DNA from: Streptomyces coeruleorubidus
Lineage (GTDB): Bacteria; Actinomycetota; Actinomycetes; Streptomycetales; Streptomycetaceae
Direction of reading: 5' to 3'
NCBI RefSeq assembly: GCF_028885415.1
Contig: NZ_CP118527.1
Span: forward strand, 6,510,001 to 6,574,000
Length of the DNA stretch: 64,000 nt
Part shown: positions 8,056 through 15,657 of the stretch, piece by piece
Layout of the letters: each line of letters starts with the position of its first letter
Position numbering within the stretch: position 1 is the stretch's first letter
Program-made: the position numbers and the translations under genes
Notes under the pieces: model-generated
What the model saw: only the letters and a program-made list of their open reading frames with translations
Databases searched by the model: none
Told to the model about the DNA's origin: nothing

Positions 8056-9281
8056 CCGGCTTGGGTGAACTGGACCGCCCGGAGACCCCGGCCGGCCCGG
8101 GGGAGTGGGACGCCCGCTCGGAGCGGGCGCCGAGCCCCGCCGCCACGCCCGCGCCCGCCCCGGAGGCGGCCGCCGACCGCAAGCCGTCCGCCCCGCGGCG
8201 CGGTGCCGCCGACCCCGTGAAGGCGCTGATGCACCGTCACCGGGAGCTCTGTGACCGCGCGGTGGACCCCCTCGAGATCGCGGTGGGCCTGGAGGCGCAC
8301 GGCATCACCGACCGGACCGCCGCCCGCTTCCGCCACCGGGACGTCTTCTCCCTCGCGGAGGAGATGTACGCGCGGGTCTCCCGGGACGGGGACGCACCCC
8401 CGCCCGCCGCGCCCGCCACGCCACGGGCACGCGTCGACTGGGCCCTGCTGACGCTCCTGCCGGGCACGCTGTGCGCCGCCGCCGTGGCCGCCGTGCACCT
8501 CACCCACGGCCGGTCGCGCCTGTTAGCGGCGGCAGCCGGCACCCTCGCCCTGGCCCTGGCCCTCCGCGCGGCCCTGCGCCGAGGCCCCCTGAGCAGACCC
8601 GACCGCACAGCCCCCGGCAGGGCCACGACCTGGACCGCATGGCTCGTCGCCTACGCCGTCCTGGGCGACGGCCTGCTCGACAGCGCCGTCGCCGGAGGTC
8701 CCGACGGCCTGCCCACCGGCACGGCCGACGGCCCCTGGCCCCTCACCGCCACCCCCGTCCTGGCCCTGGCCCTGGCCTGCGCGCCCGCCGCCTGGACCGC
8801 CCACCTCTTCACCGTGCGCGCCCGCCGCAAACTCGCGGCCAGCCGCGGCCTGGAGGACTTCGCCGCCGCCGTACGCCCCCTCCTGCTCGGCGCGTTCGCC
8901 CTGTTCCTGGGTGCCCTGGCGGCCCTGCTCACCCTCTGCGCCGCGGTCCTCGGCGAGCCCGCGGGCTACGCGCAGGCCCTCACCCTGGGCGCCCTCCTCT
9001 TCCTGGCCCGCCTCCTCACCACCCACGGTTTCGCCTACGCCCCGGCCGTGGTCATCACCGCCACGGCCACGATCCAGGCAGCCGCCCTCGCAGCGGTCTT
9101 CATCTCCCGCCTCCCCGGCTGCGGCTTCCTGGCCGCCCCCGTCGAAACCCTCGTCACCACCTGGGGCGCCGGCAGCGTCCCCACCCTCGCCTGCGGTGCG
9201 GCGGCCCTGGCCCTCCTGATCCACGCGACCCGCAAGCTGACCAGGGCCTCGGCCCACGCACCGCCGGAGCCCTCCCGGTGA
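8052..9281 (+). CDS. Polytopic membrane protein of the GT4 operon, with a TTA codon
   Basis: A 409-residue protein. A Pro/Ala-rich N-terminus is followed by a conserved-looking soluble segment (residues about 57-113; LCDRAVDPLEIAVGLEAHG, then RFRHRDVFSLAEEMYARV), then about eight transmembrane helices and a basic C-terminus. It overlaps the glycosyltransferase gene by 4 nt. Position suggests polymer export or a membrane platform for synthesis, but similarity to PelG or another flippase cannot be claimed by eye. Codon 158 (8523-8525) is TTA, the only in-frame TTA I found in the window, so translation may depend on the bldA tRNA. Confidence 0.75.
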   Translation: MTGLGELDRPETPAGPGEWDARSERAPSPAATPAPAPEAAADRKPSAPRRGAADPVKALMHRHRELCDRAVDPLEIAVGLEAHGITDRTAARFRHRDVFSLAEEMYARVSRDGDAPPPAAPATPRARVDWALLTLLPGTLCAAAVAAVHLTHGRSRLLAAAAGTLALALALRAALRRGPLSRPDRTAPGRATTWTAWLVAYAVLGDGLLDSAVAGGPDGLPTGTADGPWPLTATPVLALALACAPAAWTAHLFTVRARRKLAASRGLEDFAAAVRPLLLGAFALFLGALAALLTLCAAVLGEPAGYAQALTLGALLFLARLLTTHGFAYAPAVVITATATIQAAALAAVFISRLPGCGFLAAPVETLVTTWGAGSVPTLACGAAALALLIHATRKLTRASAHAPPEPSR

Positions 9282-9355
9282 CCGCCGCTGCCACCGGCCG
9301 TCGCCGCCGGCAGCACCCGTCACATCCCTCCCTTCCCGCCTCAAGGAGAACCCGC

Positions 9356-9403
9356 ATGACCACCCGCCCAGCAGCCCCGGCCGCCCCGGGAGCCGCGCGA
9401 TGA
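9356..9403 (+). CDS. 15-codon mini-ORF coupled to the epimerase
   Basis: ATG 9356 follows AAGGAG by 7 nt and encodes MTTRPAAPAAPGAAR. Its TGA overlaps the epimerase ATG as ATGA (9400-9403). The epimerase has no good ribosome binding site of its own, so this peptide ORF probably delivers ribosomes by coupling. It could instead be an untranslated accident, as the peptide itself has no recognisable feature. Confidence 0.45.
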   Translation: MTTRPAAPAAPGAAR

Positions 9404-10359
9404 GAGTCCTGCTGATCGGAGCCAACGGCTACATCGGGCGCTTCGTCGCCGACCGCCTGCTCGCCGACCCGGCCGTGCAGCTCACCGCCCTCGGCCGCGG
9501 CGACGACGCCGACGTCCGCTTCGACCTCGCGTCCGGCAGCCCCGGCGCCCTCACCCGCTTCCTCGACGCGGTCCACCCGGGCGTCGTCGTCAACTGCGCC
9601 GGTGCCACCAGGGGCGGTGCCCGCGAGCTCACCCGCCACAACACCGTCGCCGTGGCCACCGTCTGCGAGGCCCTGCGCCGCAGCGGCTGCGGTGCCCGAC
9701 TGGTGCAGATCGGGTGCAGCGCCGAGTACGGCCCGAGCCAGCCCGGCTCCTCCACGGCGGAGGACGCAGTCCCCCGGCCCGGCGGCCCGTACGGCGTCAG
9801 CAAACTCGCCGCGACCGAACTGGTCCTCGGCTCCGGCCTGGACGCCGTCGTCCTGCGCGTCTTCTCACCGGCCGGACCCGGCACCCCCGCCGGCTCCCCG
9901 CTGGGCCGGCTCGCCGAGGCCATGCGCCGCGCCATGCAGTCCGGCGACGGCGAGCTGAAACTCGGCGGCCTCGGCGCCCAGCGCGACTTCGTCGACGTCC
10001 GGGACGTCGCCCGCGCCGTCCACGCCGCCTCGCTGTCCGCCGCGCAGGGCGTCATCAACATCGGCTCCGGCCGTGCCGTGCGGCTGCGCGACGCCGCCGC
10101 GGTGCTCGCCCGCGTGGCCGGATACGGTGGCGCCCTCCACGAACTCGACGGCCCGCCCGGCGCCCTGCGCCCGGCCATCGGCCATCCCCGCCCCGACCCG
10201 GACCACGCGCCCCCGGTCGCGTACCCGTACCCGGACGGCTGCGGCAGCTGGCAGCAGGCCGATGTGCGCACCGCCCGCGACCGGCTCGGCTGGCGCCCCA
10301 GGATCGGCCTGGAGGAGTCCCTCGCCGACATCTGGATGGAGGCGGCATGCCGCATCTGA
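9400..10359 (+). CDS. NAD-dependent epimerase/dehydratase
   Basis: A 319-residue extended SDR. The Rossmann motif GANGYIG is near the N-terminus, the active-site serine region is GCSAEYG and the catalytic YxxxK is YGVSK. It resembles nucleotide-sugar epimerases. In this operon it probably supplies the donor for the PelF-type transferase, as UDP-hexosamine 4-epimerases do in Pel and galactosaminogalactan loci; that role is inferred. It overlaps the preceding mini-ORF by 4 nt and the spherulin gene by 13 nt. Confidence 0.85.
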   Translation: MRVLLIGANGYIGRFVADRLLADPAVQLTALGRGDDADVRFDLASGSPGALTRFLDAVHPGVVVNCAGATRGGARELTRHNTVAVATVCEALRRSGCGARLVQIGCSAEYGPSQPGSSTAEDAVPRPGGPYGVSKLAATELVLGSGLDAVVLRVFSPAGPGTPAGSPLGRLAEAMRRAMQSGDGELKLGGLGAQRDFVDVRDVARAVHAASLSAAQGVINIGSGRAVRLRDAAAVLARVAGYGGALHELDGPPGALRPAIGHPRPDPDHAPPVAYPYPDGCGSWQQADVRTARDRLGWRPRIGLEESLADIWMEAACRI

Positions 10360-11096
10360 CCAGCACCCGACCACGCACCTCCGGCACGGAACTGCGCCCC
10401 GGCGTCGGCGTCCCCGGCTACGCGCACCCCCTCCTCGCCCCCACCGAATGGGGCGAACTCACCCGCCCCGGCACCCCACTGCACTGGGTGGTCCTCAACG
10501 TGGCCGACGGCCCCGGCGCCTGCCCCGACCCGCACTGCCTGGAGGCGGCCGGCCGCCTGCGCAACGCGGGCATCCGCGTCCTCGGCCACCTCGACACCCG
10601 CTACGGCACCCGGAACTTCGGCGAGCTGATCTCGGATGCCCACCGGTTCGTCGACTGGTACCAGGTCGACGGCTTCCTGCTGGACCGCTGCCCGGCGGAC
10701 CACGTCGGGCTGCCCGAGGTGCGCCGTACGGTCGCCACGCTCCGCGTGATCCGTGACGATGCCCACATCGTCCTCGGCCACGGCATCCACCCGCACCCCG
10801 GCTACGCCGAGCTCGCCGACCAGCTGGTCACCTTCTCCGGCCCCTGGAGCGACTACCGCTGGTCGCAGGTGGCCGAGTGGACCGCCGACCATCCGCCCGA
10901 GCGCTTCTGCCACTTCGTCCACGGAGTGCCCCGCCCGCACCTGGGGGAGGCGCTGCGCATCGCCCGCTGGCAGGGCGTCGCGACGGTCTGGTTCACCGAC
11001 CACACGGACCACGGCGGCCGCACCGACCCCTGGGAGGCCATGCCCGGCTACTGGGACGACATCGTCTCGCTGGTCGGAACAGGTGTCTCGGAATGA
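10347..11096 (+). CDS. Spherulation-specific family 4 (GH135-like) protein
   Basis: A 249-residue TIM-barrel-type protein of the spherulin-4/Sph3 family: PGVGVPGYAHPLL, WVVLNVADGPG, GHLDTRYGTR, VDWYQVDGFLLDR. Sph3 enzymes cleave galactosaminogalactan. Two positions look divergent: the barrel strand ends LLDR where the family usually has an Asp-Glu pair, and VTFSG stands where many members have a Glu. It may therefore bind rather than cut the polymer. No signal peptide is evident. ATG 10347 lies inside the epimerase gene's end, and its stop region contains the -35 of the moeZ promoter. Confidence 0.8.
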   Translation: MPHLTSTRPRTSGTELRPGVGVPGYAHPLLAPTEWGELTRPGTPLHWVVLNVADGPGACPDPHCLEAAGRLRNAGIRVLGHLDTRYGTRNFGELISDAHRFVDWYQVDGFLLDRCPADHVGLPEVRRTVATLRVIRDDAHIVLGHGIHPHPGYAELADQLVTFSGPWSDYRWSQVAEWTADHPPERFCHFVHGVPRPHLGEALRIARWQGVATVWFTDHTDHGGRTDPWEAMPGYWDDIVSLVGTGVSE

Positions 11097-11115
11097 AAAA
11101 GCACATGGCACTGTT
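11090..11115 (+). promoter_or_regulatory. Sigma-R promoter of moeZ
   Basis: GGAAT (11090-11094), an 18-nt spacer and GTT (11113-11115) match the sigma-R consensus exactly. The promoter overlaps the stop of the spherulin gene and lies 45 nt before the moeZ start. From memory, moeZ/moeB is a member of the S. coelicolor sigma-R regulon. Confidence 0.8.
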
Positions 11116-11159
11116 ACGGGGAGAACAACCGTAGTGATTGACCGACCAACGGAGTCCCC

Positions 11160-12338
11160 GTGTCGCTGCCACCCCTGGTCGAGCCGGCTTCCGAGCTCAC
11201 CGTAGACGAGGTCCGCAGGTACTCCCGCCACCTGATCATCCCCGACGTCGGGATGGACGGGCAGAAGCGGCTGAAGAACGCCAAGGTGCTGTGTGTGGGC
11301 GCCGGCGGCCTGGGCTCGCCGGCGCTGATGTACCTGGCCGCCGCAGGCGTCGGCACCCTCGGCATCGTGGAGTTCGACGAGGTCGACGAGTCGAACCTGC
11401 AGCGTCAGATCATCCACAGCCAGGCCGACATCGGCCGCCCCAAGGCGGAGTCCGCCCGCGACAGCGTCAAGGGCATCAACCCGTACGTGAACGTGATCCT
11501 TCACGAGGAGCGGCTCGAGGCCGACAACGTGATGGACATCTTCAGCCAGTACGACCTGATCGTCGACGGCACGGACAACTTCGCGACCCGCTACCTGGTC
11601 AACGACGCCTGCGTGCTGCTGAACAAGCCGTACGTGTGGGGCTCGATCTACCGCTTCGACGGCCAGGCCTCCGTCTTCTGGTCCGAGCACGGCCCCTGCT
11701 ACCGCTGCCTGTACCCGGAGCCCCCGCCCCCCGGCATGGTCCCCTCCTGCGCCGAGGGCGGCGTCCTGGGCGTGCTGTGCGCGTCCATCGGCTCCATCCA
11801 GGTCAACGAGGCCATCAAGCTGCTCGCCGGCATCGGTGAGCCGCTGGTCGGCCGACTGATGATCTACGACGCCCTGGAGATGCAGTACCGCCAGGTCAAG
11901 GTCCGCAAGGACCCCGACTGCGCGGTCTGCGGCGAGAACCCGACCGTCACCGAGCTCATCGACTACGAGGCCTTCTGCGGCGTCGTCTCCGAGGAGGCCC
12001 AGGCGGCGGCCGCCGACTCCACGATCACTCCCAAGCAGCTCAAGGAGTGGATCGACGACGGCGAGGGCATCGACATCATCGACGTCCGCGAGCCGAACGA
12101 GTACGAGATCGTCTCCATCCCGGGCGCCCGGCTGATCCCGAAGAACGAGTTCCTCATGGGCACCGCCCTGGAGAGCCTCCCGCAGGACAAGAAGATCGTC
12201 CTGCACTGCAAGACGGGTGTCCGCAGTGCGGAAGTCCTCGCGGTCCTGAAGTCCGCGGGCTTCTCGGACGCGGTCCACGTCGGCGGCGGCGTGATCGGCT
12301 GGGTCAACCAGATCGAGCCGGACAAGCCGGTGTACTGA
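11160..12338 (+). CDS. moeZ: MoeZ: adenylyltransferase/sulfurtransferase
   Basis: A 392-residue ThiF/MoeB-rhodanese fusion. The N-terminal E1-like domain has the ATP loop GAGGLGSPALMYLAAAGVG and two zinc-binding Cys pairs (YRCLYPE... and DCAVCGENP). The C-terminal rhodanese domain (about residues 285-390) has the active-site loop LHCKTGVRSAE. It adenylates and then thiocarboxylates small sulfur carriers such as MoaD, ThiS and CysO for molybdopterin, thiamine and cysteine-related pathways. GTG 11160 follows GGAG. Induction by thiol stress is expected from the upstream sigma-R promoter. Confidence 0.95.
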   Translation: MSLPPLVEPASELTVDEVRRYSRHLIIPDVGMDGQKRLKNAKVLCVGAGGLGSPALMYLAAAGVGTLGIVEFDEVDESNLQRQIIHSQADIGRPKAESARDSVKGINPYVNVILHEERLEADNVMDIFSQYDLIVDGTDNFATRYLVNDACVLLNKPYVWGSIYRFDGQASVFWSEHGPCYRCLYPEPPPPGMVPSCAEGGVLGVLCASIGSIQVNEAIKLLAGIGEPLVGRLMIYDALEMQYRQVKVRKDPDCAVCGENPTVTELIDYEAFCGVVSEEAQAAAADSTITPKQLKEWIDDGEGIDIIDVREPNEYEIVSIPGARLIPKNEFLMGTALESLPQDKKIVLHCKTGVRSAEVLAVLKSAGFSDAVHVGGGVIGWVNQIEPDKPVY

Positions 12339-12384
12339 CCGGACGAGCCGGCATACCGAGCCGTATCCGGCCTCCCTTCGCGAG

Positions 12385-12427
12385 CGGCGGGGGCTTCGCG
12401 CACCACGGGTGCCCGGAGCCCCCGCCG
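12385..12427. terminator. Bidirectional terminator between moeZ and the TAP-like gene
   Basis: An 11-bp stem (12385-12395 with 12417-12427) encloses a smaller CACC/GGTG hairpin at 12401-12411. It sits between convergent genes. Confidence 0.65.
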
Positions 12428-12430
12428 TCG

Positions 12431-13900
12431 TCATGAGCAGACCTTGCCGTCCTTCGGCACCGTCCCGTCCAGCAGATACGCGTCCACCGTGGAGTCGACA
12501 CAGTCGCTGCCACTGCCGTACGCGCCATGTCCCTCGCCCCGCCAGGTGAGCATCACTCCGACGCCCTTGCCCAGCTCGTCGGCCATCCTGCGGGCCCCCT
12601 CGTACGGGGTGGCCGGGTCGCCGGTGTTGCCGACCACCAGGACCGGTGCCGCGCCGGGGGCGCTCACCTCCGGGGTGTCGTGCTGCCCGGGCACCGGCCA
12701 GTCGTGGCACCAGCCGGCCGTGTCCCAGCCGAGGAACGTCCCGAAGACCGGGGAGATCCTCTCGAACTCCGGCAGCAGCTTCCTGGTGGTCGCCGCGGTC
12801 GGCCGCTGCCTGCCGTCCAGGCACGATATGACCCGTTGCGAGTGGGTCGTCGTGCCGTAGCGTCCCGACGGATCACGCTCGTTGTAGCCGTCGGCGAGGG
12901 CCAGCAGCTCCGAGCCGTCTCCCCGCTCGGCCGCGTCGAGGGCGCTGGTCAGCGTCGGCCAGCTGTCCTTGCTGTACAGCGGCAGGATGATGCCGGTGGC
13001 CGCGAGCGTCTGCGTCAGCTTCCGCCCGGGCGTGCCCGCCGGCAGGGGCCGGGCGTCGATCCGCCGCAGCAGGTCCGCGATCTTCCGCGAGCCCTCCGCC
13101 GGGTCCTGACCCGTGGACTCGAGGTAGCCGTTCAGCGCGCGCTGGAAGCCCCTGGCCTGGTTCTTGGCATGCCCCACCGTGTCGGCGCCGGGGTCGACGA
13201 CCGCGTCCAGGGTCATCCGACCCACCTTCTTCGGGAACAGGTGCGCATATGTGCCGCCCAGTTCGGTGCCGTAGGAGATGCCGAAGTAGTGCATCTTCTC
13301 GTCGCCGAGGACCTCCCGGATGCGGTCCATGTCGCGGGCAGAGTCGGCGGTCGACACGTGCGCCATCAGCTTCCCGGCATCCTTCTGGCAGCCCTTGCCG
13401 AAGTCGGCGGCGTCCTGGAAGTACGCCTTCTCCTCGGCGGGCGTGTCCGGGGTGACGTCCACCGACTCTGCCGCCTGGATCTGTTTGTCGCCGCGGCAGC
13501 GCACGCCCTCGCTGGCGCCGACCCCGCGCGGGTCCCAGCTCACCAGGTCGTAGCGCTCACGCAGCCGGGAGACGGTCGGGGCGTACGACGGCATCATGGA
13601 CACGCCCGAGGCGCCGGGGCCGCCGAAGTTGAACAGGAGCGAGCCGACGCGGTCGTCACCGCGGGCCTTGGTGCGGATCAGCGCCAGCCCGATCGTCTCG
13701 CCGTCCGGCTTCGACCAGTCCAGCGGCGCTTTCAGCGTCGCGCACTGCCAGTCGCTGCTCGGCGCGGGGCCGTCGGCGGTGGCCTTGCAGCGGCCCCAGG
13801 CGAGCCCGCCCTTGTCGTCGTCCGACGAGCCGCCGCTGCACCCTGCGGCGAGCAGTGCCGAGGCGACCGCCAGAGCGGTCCACCGTGCGAAACGCGTCAT
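12431..13900 (-). CDS. Secreted TAP-like alpha/beta-hydrolase lipoprotein (copy A)
   Basis: A 489-residue exported protease of the tripeptidyl aminopeptidase/SlpD-SlpE type. A signal peptide ends in the lipobox LLAAGC, so the mature protein is probably lipid-anchored outside the membrane. The nucleophile elbow is GISYGTELGG, the acid region is VVGNTGDPATP and the His is in GEGHGAYGS near the C-terminal TAP domain. ATG 13900 is preferred over an upstream in-frame GTG because a GAGGGGGG tract precedes it. It is paralogous to the next gene upstream, from which it is separated by 136 bp. Confidence 0.9.
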   Translation of the reverse strand: MTRFARWTALAVASALLAAGCSGGSSDDDKGGLAWGRCKATADGPAPSSDWQCATLKAPLDWSKPDGETIGLALIRTKARGDDRVGSLLFNFGGPGASGVSMMPSYAPTVSRLRERYDLVSWDPRGVGASEGVRCRGDKQIQAAESVDVTPDTPAEEKAYFQDAADFGKGCQKDAGKLMAHVSTADSARDMDRIREVLGDEKMHYFGISYGTELGGTYAHLFPKKVGRMTLDAVVDPGADTVGHAKNQARGFQRALNGYLESTGQDPAEGSRKIADLLRRIDARPLPAGTPGRKLTQTLAATGIILPLYSKDSWPTLTSALDAAERGDGSELLALADGYNERDPSGRYGTTTHSQRVISCLDGRQRPTAATTRKLLPEFERISPVFGTFLGWDTAGWCHDWPVPGQHDTPEVSAPGAAPVLVVGNTGDPATPYEGARRMADELGKGVGVMLTWRGEGHGAYGSGSDCVDSTVDAYLLDGTVPKDGKVCS

Positions 13901-14036
13901 GTGCCCATCCCCCCTCACTGGCCGTCCGCACCGTGCCGCGGATGGCGGTCAGGCCATGGTAGGCAGATCCCGCGCCGGCCGTCGCAGCCTGTGGATAACC
14001 CTCTGACCTGTGCGTTTGTCTAGCCCAGGGCTGATC

Positions 14037-15584
14037 TCAGGTGCAGACGGTCCCCGCCCGCGGCACTTTTCCGTCCAGCAGATAGCCGTTCACCGCGTCC
14101 TGCACGCACTTGTTCTTGCTGTCGTACGCGCCGTGTCCCTGCCCCCGGTACGTCAGCTCGACGCCGACCCCCTTGCCCAGCGCCTCCGCCATCTTCCGCG
14201 CGCCCTCGTACGGGGTGGCCGGGTCGCCGGTGTTGCCGACCACCAGGATCGGCGCCGAGCCAGGCGCGCTCACGACCGGGTGGTCGGCGGCGCCCGGCAC
14301 GGCCCAGTCGGTGCAGGTGATCATGCCCCAGGCCATGTAGTCGCCGAACAGGGGGGAGGCCGCCCGGAATTCGGGCAGTTTCCGCTCCACGAAGGCGGCG
14401 TCGTAGCGGGGCTTGTCGTCCGCGCAGTTGATGGCGGCGTTGGCGGCGGCGATGTTGCTGTACTCGCCGTTCTCCTTGCGCCCGTTCATCGAGTCGGACA
14501 GCAGCATCAGGATGCTGCCGTCGCCGTCGTACGCCTGTTGCAGGCCCTCGGTGAGGTACTCCCAGAAGTCCTGCGAGTACAGCGCCTGCAGGATGCCACT
14601 GGTCGCCGCGGTCTGGGTCAGCTCGCGCGGGAAGACACCCGGGACCGGAGTGCGGTCGAGGTCCCTCAGCAGTCCGGCGATGCGGTCCTTCACGTCCTGC
14701 GCGCTGTCGCCGACGGGGCATTCCTCGGCCTTCGACACGCAGTCCTCGGCGAAGTTGTCCAGCGCGAGCTGGAAGCCCTTGGTCTGCCCGAGCGAGCCCT
14801 GTTCGGCGTTCTGCGTGGGGTCGACGACGGCGTCGAACACGGCGCGGCCGACCCGCTCGGGGAACAGGTGGGCGTAGACGCCGCCGAGTTCGGTGCCGTA
14901 GGAGATGCCGAAGTAGTGCAGTTTCCCGTCGCCCAGGACCTGGCGCATCAGGTCCAGGTCGCGGGCCGCGTCGGTGGTGCGTACGTGCGGCAGGATCCGC
15001 TCGGAGTTCTGCTCGCAGGCTTCGTTGAACTCCTTGGTGTTCTCCAGGAGTTCGGTGCGCTCGGCGGTGTCGTCGGGCGTGGCGTCCTGCTGGAAGTACG
15101 CGTCGAGCTGCTGGTCGTTCTGGCAGATCACGGGGGCGCTGCGGCCGACTCCGCGGGGGTCGAAGCTGACCAGGTCGTAGCGGGTGCGCAGGGTCTCGTA
15201 GTCCTCCGCGAAGGCCGGCAGCGAGGTGACGCCCGAGCCGCCGGGGCCGCCGAAGTTGAAGATGAGCGAGCCGATGCGTGCGTTCCCGGTGCCGCTGGTC
15301 CGGGCCCGGATGAGTTCGAGGTCGATGGTGTCGCCCTTGGGGTCGTCCCAGTCGAGCGGCGCCTTCATGGTGGCGCACTGCCAATCGCCGCCGTCCGGCA
15401 GCGGTGAGGGCGCGGCGCCCCCTCCCTGGGCATCGGACGGGGCCCGGCAGTCCTCCCAGCTCAGCTCCTGCTTCGTCAGGTCCTCGTCCTCGGCGTCGTC
15501 GTCACCGCAGCCGGCCAGCACGGTGGACAGCAGCACGGCGGTGGCGGTCAGTGCGGCGGCGCGCAGCCGGAGGAGGGTTGGCAT
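14037..15584 (-). CDS. Secreted TAP-like alpha/beta-hydrolase lipoprotein (copy B)
   Basis: A 515-residue paralogue of the adjacent hydrolase. It has a lipoprotein signal (STVLAGC), an acidic linker, the same GISYGTELGG nucleophile elbow, VVGNTGDPATP and a C-terminal GQGHGAYDSKNKC. Both paralogues end in a Cys-containing tail with a DG.VP..G.VC pattern, probably a disulfide-stabilised TAP domain. They look like a tandem duplication of an extracellular exopeptidase. Substrates are likely short peptides, by analogy with mycelium-associated Slp proteases. Confidence 0.9.
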   Translation of the reverse strand: MPTLLRLRAAALTATAVLLSTVLAGCGDDDAEDEDLTKQELSWEDCRAPSDAQGGGAAPSPLPDGGDWQCATMKAPLDWDDPKGDTIDLELIRARTSGTGNARIGSLIFNFGGPGGSGVTSLPAFAEDYETLRTRYDLVSFDPRGVGRSAPVICQNDQQLDAYFQQDATPDDTAERTELLENTKEFNEACEQNSERILPHVRTTDAARDLDLMRQVLGDGKLHYFGISYGTELGGVYAHLFPERVGRAVFDAVVDPTQNAEQGSLGQTKGFQLALDNFAEDCVSKAEECPVGDSAQDVKDRIAGLLRDLDRTPVPGVFPRELTQTAATSGILQALYSQDFWEYLTEGLQQAYDGDGSILMLLSDSMNGRKENGEYSNIAAANAAINCADDKPRYDAAFVERKLPEFRAASPLFGDYMAWGMITCTDWAVPGAADHPVVSAPGSAPILVVGNTGDPATPYEGARKMAEALGKGVGVELTYRGQGHGAYDSKNKCVQDAVNGYLLDGKVPRAGTVCT

Positions 15585-15657
15585 GGTTCCATCCTGCGGC
15601 GGTCCGGGGCGGGGCGCTCGGGACGCGTGCCGTATGAGGTAAGAGGGTTCAGTGAGG

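Noticed and set aside
9429..12824. 1131-codon open frame on the minus strand
   Set aside because: Antisense to the epimerase, spherulin and moeZ genes, all of which have clear domains. Its composition (long VDGVLAD-type runs) is the usual shadow of high-GC third positions.
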